Part shown: in pieces, positions 52,652-60,787 of the stretch
Layout: every line of letters starts with the position of its first letter
Numbering within the stretch: position 1 is the first letter of the stretch
Assembly (NCBI RefSeq): GCF_007004135.1
Contig: NZ_VJMG01000021.1
Span: forward strand, 1 to 64,000
Length of the DNA stretch: 64,000 nt
DNA from: Affinirhizobium straminoryzae
GTDB taxonomy: Bacteria > Pseudomonadota > Alphaproteobacteria > Rhizobiales > Rhizobiaceae
Direction: 5' to 3'
Program-made: the position numbers and the translations under genes
Notes under the pieces: model-generated
The model's database searches: none
Told to the model about the DNA's origin: nothing
Seen by the model: only the letters and a program-made list of their open reading frames with translations

Positions 52652-54802
52652 ATGCCTGATCTTCTGCTCGAACTTCGCTCCGAAGAGATTCCTGCCCGCA
52701 TGCAGCGCAAGGCTGCCGGCGACCTGAAGAAGCTCGTCACCGATGCGCTGGTGGAAGCGGGTCTGACCTATGAGGGCGCGCGCGAATACTGGACACCGCG
52801 CCGCCTGACGCTGGATATCCGTGGCCTCACCGCCCGCTCCGCCGATCAGCGTGAGGAGATCAAGGGCCCTTCCACCAAGGCGCCGGAACAGGCCGTGCAG
52901 GGCTTTCTGCGTAAGGCGGGGCTTGCTGCGGTGTCGGAGGCGCAGGTCGTTTCCGATCCGAAGAAGGGCGATTTCTATGTGGCCGTCGTCACCAAGCCCG
53001 GCCGGCCGGCGGAAGAAATCATCGGCGAGGTGATGCCCGGCATCATCCGCGCCTTCCCATGGCCCAAAAGCATGCGCTCCGGTGCCGCCTCGATGCCGAA
53101 GGGCATGCGCTTCGGCGGCATCGACGGCAAAGGCTCCGAAAGCCTGCGCTGGGTGCGCCCGCTGCAATCCATCGTCTGCCTGTTCGGGCCGGAGCATGAC
53201 GAGACGCAGGTGATCCCTTTCGAGGTGGATGGCATCGTCGCATCGAACATCACCTATGGCCACCGCTTCCATGCGCCCGACGCCATCACCGTGCGCCGCT
53301 TCGACGACTACGTGACGAGCCTTGAAAAAGCGAAGGTGATGCTGGATGCCGAGCGCCGCAAGGATGTGATCCTGCATGATGCGCGCGATCTCGCCTTCGC
53401 AAGCGGCCTCGATCTCGTGGAAGACGAAGGCCTGCTGGAGGAAGTCTCCGGCCTTGTCGAATGGCCGCATGTGCTGATGGGCACCTTCGAGGAAGAGTAC
53501 CTCGCGATCCCGGCCGAAATCATCCGCCTGACGATCAAGACGAACCAGAAATGTTTCGTCACGCGCCGCCAAGGCGGCGAGGGCCTGTCGAACCGCTTCA
53601 TCCTCATCTCCAACATCGAGGCGAAGGATGGCGGCCAGGAAATCATTCACGGCAACGGCAAGGTCGTGCGCGCCCGCCTGTCGGATGCCAAGCATTTCTG
53701 GACGCGCGACCAGGGCAACCTGCCGGATCTCGACACGCTGAAGGCCGCTGCCGAAAAATTCGGCCTGGACCTGAAGAAGCCGCTCGACCAGCGCATGGCC
53801 AAGCTCGACGCGCTGAACGTCACCTTCCATGCCAAGCTCGGCACGCAAGGGCAGCGCGTGGCCCGTATCCGGGCGCTTGCTGCCAAGCTCGCGCCGCTGG
53901 TCGGTGCCGATCCGGCGCTTGTCGATCGTGCCGTGGTGCTGGCCAAGGCCGACCTGCGCACCGAAGCCGTCGGCGAGTTTCCGGAACTGCAGGGCCTGAT
54001 GGGCCGCAAATATGCGGTTCTGCAGGGCGAGCCGGACGAGGTGGCGGCCGCCATCGAAGATCATTACAAGCCGCAAGGTCCCTCCGACCGCCTGCCGGAA
54101 GGCAAGGTGGGCCTCACCGTGGCGCTCGCCGACAAACTCGATACGCTCGTTGGCTTCTGGTCGATCGACGAAAAGCCGACCGGTTCCAAGGACCCTTATG
54201 CGCTGCGCCGCGCCGCGCTCGGCGTCGTTCGCATCCTGATGGAGCGCAAGGTGCGGTTGCGGCTGCTCTCGATCATCGGCGATGCCGACCTGCTCTCCTT
54301 CTTCCACGACCGCCTGAAAGTCTATCTGCGCGATATGGGCGCCCGTCATGACCTGATCGATGCCGTGCTGACGCCGGCGGCCGACGACCTGCTGCTGGTG
54401 GCGCGTCGCGTCGAGGCGCTGACGGCCTTCATCACGTCGGAGGATGGCAAGAACCTGCTGGCCGGCACCAAGCGCGCCACCCAGCTTCTCGCCGCCGAGG
54501 AGAAGAAGGGCGCCGTGGTTGCCGATGGCGTGTCCGACGAACTGCTGATGCTTGAGGCCGAAAAGGCGCTCTACACCGCCGTGCGCGCCGCCTCCGCCAA
54601 GGCCTCCGATGCCATCGTGCAGGAGGATTTCCGCTCGGCCATGGAAGCGCTCTCCACGCTGCGCGGCCCGGTGGACCGCTTCTTCGAAGAGGTTCTGGTC
54701 AACGACGAAAACCCGGCCATCCGCGCCAACCGTCTCGCCCTTCTTTATGCCGTGCGTGAAGCGACCGGCACCGTGGCGGATTTTTCGAAGATCGCCGGCT
54801 GA
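52652..54802 (+). CDS. glyS: Glycyl-tRNA synthetase beta subunit
   Basis: tRNA-binding beta subunit of the alpha2-beta2 glycyl-tRNA synthetase, 716 residues. The N-terminus [15 protein letters not shown] and the motif [14 protein letters not shown] are family hallmarks; the C-terminus has the anticodon-binding/DALR-like region ([14 protein letters not shown]). It lies far from glyQ and about 100 bases after the DUF2207 gene. A UUCG-loop terminator follows. Confidence 0.95.
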   Translation: MPDLLLELRSEEIPARMQRKAAGDLKKLVTDALVEAGLTYEGAREYWTPRRLTLDIRGLTARSADQREEIKGPSTKAPEQAVQGFLRKAGLAAVSEAQVVSDPKKGDFYVAVVTKPGRPAEEIIGEVMPGIIRAFPWPKSMRSGAASMPKGMRFGGIDGKGSESLRWVRPLQSIVCLFGPEHDETQVIPFEVDGIVASNITYGHRFHAPDAITVRRFDDYVTSLEKAKVMLDAERRKDVILHDARDLAFASGLDLVEDEGLLEEVSGLVEWPHVLMGTFEEEYLAIPAEIIRLTIKTNQKCFVTRRQGGEGLSNRFILISNIEAKDGGQEIIHGNGKVVRARLSDAKHFWTRDQGNLPDLDTLKAAAEKFGLDLKKPLDQRMAKLDALNVTFHAKLGTQGQRVARIRALAAKLAPLVGADPALVDRAVVLAKADLRTEAVGEFPELQGLMGRKYAVLQGEPDEVAAAIEDHYKPQGPSDRLPEGKVGLTVALADKLDTLVGFWSIDEKPTGSKDPYALRRAALGVVRILMERKVRLRLLSIIGDADLLSFFHDRLKVYLRDMGARHDLIDAVLTPAADDLLLVARRVEALTAFITSEDGKNLLAGTKRATQLLAAEEKKGAVVADGVSDELLMLEAEKALYTAVRAASAKASDAIVQEDFRSAMEALSTLRGPVDRFFEEVLVNDENPAIRANRLALLYAVREATGTVADFSKIAG

Positions 54803-54811
54803 GTGTTGCAT

Positions 54812-54835
54812 GACCCCGCTTCGGCGGGGTCTTTT
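54812..54835 (+). terminator. Rho-independent terminator after glyS
   Basis: A perfect 8-bp stem (GACCCCGC and complement) closed by a TTCG tetraloop and followed by four T residues lies 9 bases after the glyS stop, a textbook terminator. Confidence 0.92.
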
Positions 54836-54906
54836 GCTTCCACCTTCCTGTTTGTCGGCGTCGTATGTTACATTTGGCCCGTCAGGTTCAACGCTGGACG
54901 CTTCCG

Positions 54907-55158
54907 ATGAACAAGCCCTTTCACATCATCCTGGATGAACCGCTTGATCGCTTCGTCGATGAGCAGGTGGAAAGCGGGCGTTTTTCTTCCCCGCAGCAGG
55001 TCGTCGAAGCAGGCCTGCGGCTGCTGGAGGAAGAGCAGGCAAAGCTGGAAGGCTTGCGCAAGGCCTTGATCGAGGGTGAGAACAGCGGTCCTTCCGTCGC
55101 TTTTGACCCGGAAGAGCTGATGGCCGCTGCGCGGGCGAGATGGAAGAGCCATGGCTGA
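54907..55158 (+). CDS. parD: ParD family antitoxin
   Basis: An 83-residue ParD-like antitoxin: N-terminal ribbon-helix-helix (FHIILDEPLDRFVDEQVESG, then SSPQQVVEAGLRLLEEEQ) and an acidic C-terminal toxin-binding part (GENSGPSVAFDPEELMAAAR). ATG 54907 was used. It overlaps the toxin start by 8 bases, so they are coupled. It lies immediately downstream of the glyS terminator. Confidence 0.88.
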   Translation: MNKPFHIILDEPLDRFVDEQVESGRFSSPQQVVEAGLRLLEEEQAKLEGLRKALIEGENSGPSVAFDPEELMAAARARWKSHG

Positions 55159-55450
55159 GGTCCGCCTCAGTGCTGCCGCGCGGCAGGATTTCCTCGATAT
55201 CGGCGACCAGACGCGGGATCGATGGTCCGAAGCCCAGGCCGAGCGTTATCTGAACCAGATCCTGGAAACGATCGCGGAGATTGGCCGCCATCCCCTTGCA
55301 GGCGCAGAGGTCAGCTGGGTTCGTGCCGGTTACCGTCGGCGACGGACGGGCTCCCATCTGATCTTCTATGTCATCCGCGGGGACGACTTCATCGACGTGG
55401 TTCGTATCCTGCACGAACGCTCCGACGTGCCGCGCCAACTGGATGTGTGA
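55151..55450 (+). CDS. parE: ParE family toxin
   Basis: A 99-residue ParE-type toxin (VRLSAAARQDFLDIGDQTRDRW, then YLNQILETIAEIGRHPLAG and RRRRTGSHLIFYVIRGDDFIDVVRILHERSD). ParE inhibits DNA gyrase. The RxxxH/F pattern typical for the family (GSHLIFYVI, VRILHERSD) is intact, so it is probably active. It overlaps its antitoxin gene by 8 bases and precedes the DUF523 gene by 5 bases. Confidence 0.88.
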   Translation: MAEVRLSAAARQDFLDIGDQTRDRWSEAQAERYLNQILETIAEIGRHPLAGAEVSWVRAGYRRRRTGSHLIFYVIRGDDFIDVVRILHERSDVPRQLDV

Positions 55451-55455
55451 CCATC

Positions 55456-55938
55456 ATGCGCGCCAACATCCTCATCAGCGCCTGCCTGCTCGGCCAGCCT
55501 GTCCGCTATGACGGGCGCGGTAAGCTTCTGTCGCATCCGGCGCTTGGCCGCTGGCAGGGGGAGGGGCGGCTGGTGTCCTTCTGCCCGGAACTGGCCGGCG
55601 GCATGGCCGTGCCGCGTCCGCCGGCGGAAATCGAGGCGGGCGGAACGGGCGAGGATGTGCTGGCCGGGCGTGCCCGCGTGCTGGAGGTGACCGGCGGCGA
55701 CGTGACCGGGGTCTTCCTGGCGGGCGCCGAGAAGGCGCTCTCCTTTGCCCGCGAAAAAGAATGCGCCTATGCGCTGCTGATCGACGGCAGTCCGTCCTGC
55801 GGTTCGCTGGCGATCTATGATGGCAGCTTCTCCGGTGTGAAGCATGCGGGCCAGGGCGTTACCGCTGCTCTGTTGATGAGGGCCGGCATCGCCGTGTTTT
55901 CCGATCGGGAGATCGAGGCGCTGGCCGCCCTGACCTGA
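55456..55938 (+). CDS. DUF523 domain-containing protein
   Basis: A 160-residue cytosolic protein with the DUF523 features: ISACLLGQPVRYDG at the N-terminus, then FCPELAGGMAVPRPPAEI, and the conserved DGSPSCGS segment. Conserved Cys residues suggest metal binding, but no function is proven. ATG 55456 is 5 bases after the toxin stop. A terminator shared with the convergent chemoreceptor follows. Confidence 0.88.
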   Translation: MRANILISACLLGQPVRYDGRGKLLSHPALGRWQGEGRLVSFCPELAGGMAVPRPPAEIEAGGTGEDVLAGRARVLEVTGGDVTGVFLAGAEKALSFAREKECAYALLIDGSPSCGSLAIYDGSFSGVKHAGQGVTAALLMRAGIAVFSDREIEALAALT

Positions 55939-55953
55939 CGATGTCGCAACAAA

Positions 55954-55977
55954 AAACGCCGGATTGCTCCGGCGTTT
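55954..55977. terminator. Bidirectional terminator
   Basis: A perfect 10-bp stem (AAACGCCGGA and complement, TTGC loop) with A residues on the left, giving a T-run when read leftwards, between DUF523 and the convergent chemoreceptor gene. Confidence 0.9.
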
Positions 55978-56001
55978 CTGATCCAAACGGAGAGGGCTTG
56001 T

Positions 56002-57825
56002 TTAGCCGGCCATCCGCATGCGCTGGCCCTGATGACCGCTCTGCTGGCTGGTGCGAAAACCGCGGATCAGCTCCAGCAGGTCGCCGGTGTCGTTGGCCAG
56101 CACTTCCGCCGAGGCGGTGGTTTCCTCCGCCATGGCGGCATTCTGCTGCGTCGCCTGATCCAGCTGGTTGAGGGAGGAGGAGATGGACCGCAGCGTCGTA
56201 TCCTGCTCCTGCGCGCTGTGGGCGATGCGCGAGACTACCGTGTTGGCGCCCTCGATCTGGCTGGAGATCCGCTTCAGCGCCTCGCCGGCCTGGGCCACCA
56301 GCTGCACGCCCTGTTCCACCTGGCCGGAGGAGCGGGAGATCTGGTCCTTGATCTCCTTGGCGGCGGCGGCGGAGCGCTGGGCAAGTTCGCGCACTTCCTG
56401 CGCCACCACTGCAAAGCCCTTGCCGCTCTCGCCGGCACGTGCGGCCTCGACACCGGCATTCAGGGCCAGCAGGTTGGTCTGGAAGGCAATCTCGTCGATC
56501 ACCCCGATGATCTTCGTGATCTCGGACGAAGACTGCTCGATGCCGCTCATGGCGCTGATGGCCTGCTCGACGATCGAGTCGCTCTGTCGGGCTTCCGAAC
56601 TGATCGTCTGCACGCGCTGGGCTGCCTCTTTGGCCCCGTCGGCGGTCTGTCGCACTGCCACCGTCAGTTCGTCCAGCGCCGCGGAGGTTTCCTCCAGATT
56701 GGCCGCCTGGCGCTCGGTGCGCTGGGCAAGCTCGCTCGAGGCACGGCGGATCTCTTCCTTGGAAACGCCGATGTCATTGCCCTTCAGGTTGACGCGGGCC
56801 ATGGCCTGCTCGAGGCGCGACAGCGCGTCGTCGAAATTGTGGCGCAGGCCTTCATACTTGGCTCCCAGGTCTCCGCAGCGCACCGTCAGGTCGCCCTGCG
56901 CCAGACGCTCGAGCGCCGAACCGATGGTGGCCACCACATGCGCCTGGGCGCGGGCTTCCTCGCGCTGCATGTCGATGCCGCGCTCGCGTTCGCTCTGCAA
57001 CTCCTGCTCCTGCTGCTTCTGGCGTTCGGCCAGCGCATGGCGCTCGCGGATCTTTTCCTGAAGAGACTGCGTGGCCTTGGCCATCATGCCCACTTCATTG
57101 CTCATGTCGGTGTGAGGAATGGCGACCGAAACATTTTCGTCCGCAACCGCATTCAGCGCGTTGTGAATGGAGTTCAGCGGGCGGGTGATGCCGCGAATGA
57201 TGTAATAGGCGCCTGCCAGTGCCATCAGGAACAGAACTGCGGATACGCCGACGATCCGGATGATCGTATCCCTGATATCGGCACGCAGGTCATCGGTATA
57301 AAGCCCGGTGATCAGCACGATCTGCCAGGGCTGGAATACCTTGGCATAGACGGCCTTCGGATAGCTGTAGTCATTGGGGTCCTTGCCGGGCTTCGGGCCG
57401 ATGAACTCCACATAGCCGCCGCCAGCGCGACCCAGCTTGACGATTTCGTCACGATACATGAACCCGTTGGCATCCGGCTTTCCCTTGGCCGAGGTTCCGA
57501 CGATCTTGGGGTTCGGGTGGAAAACGATGGTCACGTCGAAGTCATAGGCGGTGAAATAGCCATCCGGTTCGAAGCGCAGCGAGACCAGCTGTTCGTAGGC
57601 CCGCTTCTTTGCCTCTTCCAGCGTGAACTCGCCCTTGGTGGCCCGCTCGTTGTACCCCTGAAGGATGGAGAGCCCCGTCTCCACCTGGGTTCGCAGCATC
57701 TCGTAACGCTCATGATAGATGGCGTTGGTGGAGGAGCGAATCTGGACGAAGGTGATGACCGCGAAGGTCGCCAGCATGGCTCCGACCAGGATGAAGAGCT
57801 GATGCGAGATTCTGAGGTTTTTCAT
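56002..57825 (-). CDS. Methyl-accepting chemotaxis protein with single Cache domain
   Basis: A 607-residue chemoreceptor. One N-terminal transmembrane helix ([20 protein letters not shown]), a periplasmic sCache_2 ligand domain (about 35-190; [34 protein letters not shown]), a second helix (~195-215), HAMP and coiled coil, and the signalling tip [40 protein letters not shown] near 430-470. There is no C-terminal NWETF-type tether. Single Cache receptors often sense organic acids or amino acids. It is monocistronic; no other chemotaxis genes are in the window. Confidence 0.93.
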   Translation of the reverse strand: MKNLRISHQLFILVGAMLATFAVITFVQIRSSTNAIYHERYEMLRTQVETGLSILQGYNERATKGEFTLEEAKKRAYEQLVSLRFEPDGYFTAYDFDVTIVFHPNPKIVGTSAKGKPDANGFMYRDEIVKLGRAGGGYVEFIGPKPGKDPNDYSYPKAVYAKVFQPWQIVLITGLYTDDLRADIRDTIIRIVGVSAVLFLMALAGAYYIIRGITRPLNSIHNALNAVADENVSVAIPHTDMSNEVGMMAKATQSLQEKIRERHALAERQKQQEQELQSERERGIDMQREEARAQAHVVATIGSALERLAQGDLTVRCGDLGAKYEGLRHNFDDALSRLEQAMARVNLKGNDIGVSKEEIRRASSELAQRTERQAANLEETSAALDELTVAVRQTADGAKEAAQRVQTISSEARQSDSIVEQAISAMSGIEQSSSEITKIIGVIDEIAFQTNLLALNAGVEAARAGESGKGFAVVAQEVRELAQRSAAAAKEIKDQISRSSGQVEQGVQLVAQAGEALKRISSQIEGANTVVSRIAHSAQEQDTTLRSISSSLNQLDQATQQNAAMAEETTASAEVLANDTGDLLELIRGFRTSQQSGHQGQRMRMAG

Positions 57826-58166
57826 GAGTGTACCGTCGTTGATGCCACCCCGAAACAGTCACGGGTTCTGACGTCGTTGCAGGAAAGGGAAACGCGCGGC
57901 GCGTCCTGCGCCCGACGGATACTGCACCGTACCCCACGATATTATGGCCCGGAATGCTAAACGTTTTTATAATGGGCTAACCTGTTGTTTGTGATGGACT
58001 GACAGAACGACTGGCGTACGCACTTGGTATAAGTTCGTCTGCCTGTCGACAGAATGCCCAAGGCAGGTCGTGGTATTACACTTCAGCCTGTCAGCCCTTT
58101 TCCACGCAACGGGTTATCGAACGACGGTGGCGGTGCCTGTGTCTGCGCGGTGCAACAGGTCTTCGT
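57826..58166. other. 341-base region between chemoreceptor and secreted protein genes
   Basis: No gene was seen. An AT-rich block at about 57940-57990 probably carries the chemoreceptor promoter, though no clear -35/-10 pair stands out. A 6-bp dyad (CTGCCT at 58039-58044 and AGGCAG at 58061-58066) lies in the middle. Confidence 0.5.
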
Positions 58167-58655
58167 TCACCGGCCGGGTCGCAGCCTGTAGGTGGAAAAA
58201 TCCGGCGCGAGTTCTGTCGTCGTCGCTTTTGCGGGGTGAGCGCCCGCACCCCCGTCGCTGAGGGCGGCCGTGGTTCCGGCATCGACACCATCGCCGTTTA
58301 CGGGGAGGGCTGGCGCCTTGCGCAGCGCCATCAGCCGTTCCTCCTCATGGATGAACAACGGGTTGAGGCTGACGAAGGTGACGGGCGAGCCGCCCATCCA
58401 GGCCTCGGTCCGCTCCAGCGCCTTTTGCCCCTGTCGATCGGTGATGCGCAGGATCTGCCCGTTTCGCGGCAGGCCGAGGCGTTCGATCGAGGGGCTCGGC
58501 GGGTTGGTCTCGACGGGTCCGGTGCAGCCGGTGCAGCCAAGCGCGACAAGGCTCGGCGGATTGCCGGGCGGTTTCGTGGCCAACCTCTCGATGGACGAGG
58601 CGAGCGCCGGTTCCGTGACGAGCACGGACAAAAACAGCAGGGCATTGCGAAGCAT
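58167..58655 (-). CDS. Small exported protein, HPE1-like
   Basis: A 162-residue exported protein. Its signal peptide (LRNALLFLSVLVTEPALA) is cleaved before SSIERLA. The mature part is Pro-rich with a CTGCTG cysteine pair, then a conserved-looking core (QILRITDRQGQKALERTEAWMGGSPVTFVS). I recall this last pattern from rhizobial proteins named plant virulence effector HPE1-like; that link is tentative. GGAGAGG lies 8 bases before ATG 58655. A perfect CtrA box lies 72 bases upstream. The function is unknown. Confidence 0.72.
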   Translation of the reverse strand: MLRNALLFLSVLVTEPALASSIERLATKPPGNPPSLVALGCTGCTGPVETNPPSPSIERLGLPRNGQILRITDRQGQKALERTEAWMGGSPVTFVSLNPLFIHEEERLMALRKAPALPVNGDGVDAGTTAALSDGGAGAHPAKATTTELAPDFSTYRLRPGR

Positions 58656-58692
58656 GGCAGCACCTCTCCTCGGATGAGGAGGGCAAGGCTAG

Positions 58693-58726
58693 CCGCCTTT
58701 CCTTTCCAGCCTGTCAGGAAAGGCGG
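58693..58726. repeat. Inverted repeat next to CtrA box
   Basis: A perfect 11-bp inverted repeat (CCGCCTTTCCT and complement, 12-base loop) directly abuts the CtrA box. It may terminate purD transcription (no T-run) or be a separate operator. Confidence 0.55.
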
Positions 58727-58742
58727 TTAAGCGCGGGTTAAC
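58727..58742 (-). promoter_or_regulatory. CtrA-type binding box (TTAA-N7-TTAAC)
   Basis: TTAA, seven bases, TTAAC is an exact full CtrA consensus between the purD stop and the start of the secreted protein gene, 72 bases before its ATG. The match is seen directly; regulation is inferred. Confidence 0.62.
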
Positions 58743-58768
58743 GCGCCGCCGCCTGAGCCCGCAGCGGC

Positions 58769-60037
58769 TTATGCCTCGCGCTCGATGGCACGCCAGCCGA
58801 TGTCGCGACGGCAGAAGCCGTTCTCCCATGAGACCCGGTCCACCAGGCCATAAGCGCGCGCCTGCGCCTCTGCCACCGTCCGGCCCATGGCGGTCAGGTT
58901 CAGCACGCGGCCGCCGGTCGCGACCAGCTGGCCGTCCTTCAGCGCCGTGCCGGCATGGAACACCTTGGCGCCCTCTTCGGCCTCGGGCAGGGCAGTGATC
59001 GGTGTGCCCTTCTCGTAGGCGCCGGGATAGCCCTTCGAGGCCATCACCACCGTCAGTGCCGTCTCGTCGTGCCATTCGGCCGTCACCTGGTCCAGCGTGC
59101 CGGTGGCGGCGGCAAAGAGGATCGGCAGCAGATCGCTCTTCAGCCGCATCATCAGCACCTGGGTTTCCGGATCGCCGAAGCGCACATTGTATTCGATGAG
59201 TTCCGGCCCCTTGGCAGTGATCATCAGACCGGCGAAGAAGACGCCGGTGAACGGATGGCCGCTGTCGGCCATGCCGCGAATGGTCGGCTCGATGATCTCC
59301 GCCATCGTCCGCGCCACCATGGAAGACGTCATCACGGGGGCGGGGGAATAGGCGCCCATGCCGCCGGTGTTCGGGCCCGTATCACCATCGCCGACGCGCT
59401 TGTGGTCCTGCGCGGTGGCGAGCGCCAGCGCCGTTTTGCCGTCGGACAGGCAGAAGAAGCTCGCCTCCTCGCCGTCCAGATAGGCTTCGACAACCACCTC
59501 GGCACCGGCCGCACCAAAGGCGCCGGCAAAGCAGTCGTCGACGGCAAACAGCGCCTCGTCCAGCGTCATCGCCACCGTCACGCCCTTGCCGGCGGCAAGG
59601 CCGTCGGCCTTGACGACGATCGGTGCGCCCTGTTCTCGGATATAGGCCTTGGCGGGCTCGGCCTCGGTGAAGCGCTGGTAGGCGCCGGTCGGAATGCCGT
59701 AGCGGGCGCAGATGTCCTTGGTGAACCCCTTGGACCCTTCCAGCTGGGCGGCGGCCTTTGACGGACCGAACACCACGAAGCCTTCAGCCCGCAGATCGTC
59801 GGCAATGCCCGCCACCAGCGGCGCTTCCGGCCCGACGACCACGAAATCGATTGCCGTGTCGCGGCAGAAGGCGATGACGGCTGCATGATCCTCGACATTG
59901 AGGGCAACGCATTCTGCCACCTCTGCGATGCCGGGATTGCCGGGGGCGGCGTAGAACCTGGTCAGCTTGGGCGACTGCGCCAGCTTCCAGGCCAGAGCAT
60001 GCTCGCGTCCCCCGGACCCAATCAGAAGAACCTTCAC
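58769..60037 (-). CDS. purD: Phosphoribosylamine-glycine ligase
   Basis: Second step of purine synthesis: joins glycine to phosphoribosylamine using ATP; 422 residues. It has the N-terminal [20 protein letters not shown], the ATP-grasp core ([18 protein letters not shown]), and the motifs [15 protein letters not shown] and [12 protein letters not shown]. All ATP and Mg ligands appear intact. No other purine genes are nearby. Confidence 0.96.
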   Translation of the reverse strand: MKVLLIGSGGREHALAWKLAQSPKLTRFYAAPGNPGIAEVAECVALNVEDHAAVIAFCRDTAIDFVVVGPEAPLVAGIADDLRAEGFVVFGPSKAAAQLEGSKGFTKDICARYGIPTGAYQRFTEAEPAKAYIREQGAPIVVKADGLAAGKGVTVAMTLDEALFAVDDCFAGAFGAAGAEVVVEAYLDGEEASFFCLSDGKTALALATAQDHKRVGDGDTGPNTGGMGAYSPAPVMTSSMVARTMAEIIEPTIRGMADSGHPFTGVFFAGLMITAKGPELIEYNVRFGDPETQVLMMRLKSDLLPILFAAATGTLDQVTAEWHDETALTVVMASKGYPGAYEKGTPITALPEAEEGAKVFHAGTALKDGQLVATGGRVLNLTAMGRTVAEAQARAYGLVDRVSWENGFCRRDIGWRAIEREA

Positions 60038-60100
60038 GTCTTTCCCCTTTTGCCATCGCCACCGGATGTCCTGCGCGGTTAAGGGGAGGAGGGCAAAAGG

Positions 60101-60598
60101 TCAAGCAGCCTTTCCGTCCGTATTGCGACGATGTGCCCTCCAGGCCGAAAGCGGGCCGATTCCGAAGCCCTTGTCGGGTGACTCGTCGAGCATGTGGATC
60201 AACTCCAGCGAATGCCCGTCCGGGTCCTTGAAGTAAACCGACAAAGAAGGTGCCCAGCCGATGACGACCGGCTCCTCGGCGGGATTGCCGTGGAAGTCGA
60301 GCGGTTCGATCCCGCTGCTTCGCAGTGTTTCGCATGCCGTCATCACGGCCTCTTGTTCCATGCGGAAGGCGAAGTGAAGTCGCATCTGTAAAGGACCGGT
60401 TCCAACCTGCCACAGCCCCAACATTCCCATCTCCCTTCGTCCGACCCAGAAGAAAGCAATCTGGCGTTCGGAGATCTCGGTTGCCAGCTCGAGGCCCAGC
60501 CGGTCGCGATAGAAGGCGATCGAGCGGCCGAGATCCCTCACCGGCAGATGGGTTTCATAGACGCCGGTGATGCTCGTGGCGATGGGTTCGGATTGCAT
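60101..60598 (-). CDS. VOC family protein (glyoxalase/bleomycin resistance type)
   Basis: A 165-residue vicinal oxygen chelate protein with two beta-alpha-beta-beta-beta modules: GVYETHLPVRDLGRSIAFYRDRLGLEL and, near the end, SVYFKDPDGHSLELI, where His (ETHLP) and Glu (LELI) are typical metal ligands. The substrate is unknown; options include glyoxalase-like, antibiotic-binding or dioxygenase roles. ATG 60598 has GGGAG 6 bases upstream; the longer frame is not homologous. A MerR-type promoter lies directly upstream, pointing to stress-induced expression. Confidence 0.87.
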   Translation of the reverse strand: MQSEPIATSITGVYETHLPVRDLGRSIAFYRDRLGLELATEISERQIAFFWVGRREMGMLGLWQVGTGPLQMRLHFAFRMEQEAVMTACETLRSSGIEPLDFHGNPAEEPVVIGWAPSLSVYFKDPDGHSLELIHMLDESPDKGFGIGPLSAWRAHRRNTDGKAA

Positions 60599-60630
60599 GT
60601 CTGTCTCCCAGAATAATGTCTGCGAGCATC

Positions 60631-60661
60631 TTGATAGAACCTCAACCATGGTTGAGATCAA
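60631..60661 (-). promoter_or_regulatory. MerR/SoxR-type promoter of the VOC gene
   Basis: On the VOC strand, TTGATC (60656-60661) and TATCAA (60631-60636) are separated by 19 bases, the over-long spacer typical of MerR-family promoters, and the spacer region contains the perfect 16-bp palindrome CTCAACCATGGTTGAG (60641-60656), related to SoxR boxes (CCTCAAGTTAACTTGAGG). No merR or soxR gene is in the window. Confidence 0.68.
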
Positions 60662-60787
60662 CACCTTTTTTACATGTCCTCACGCTCCATCGACCCACCG
60701 CCGCAACGCGCAGATGTGGATGGCGGGTCGTGGCCATTGCCTTGACATCATCGATGAGTACAGTCGCGTACCCTTCAAGGACCAGGA

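Noticed and set aside
52565..54811. 748-codon frame antisense to glyS
   Set aside because: Translation has no recognisable motifs and mirrors glyS codon structure.
56032..57960. 642-codon frame antisense to the chemoreceptor
   Set aside because: Shadow frame rich in Gly, His and Arg; the receptor signature is on the other strand.
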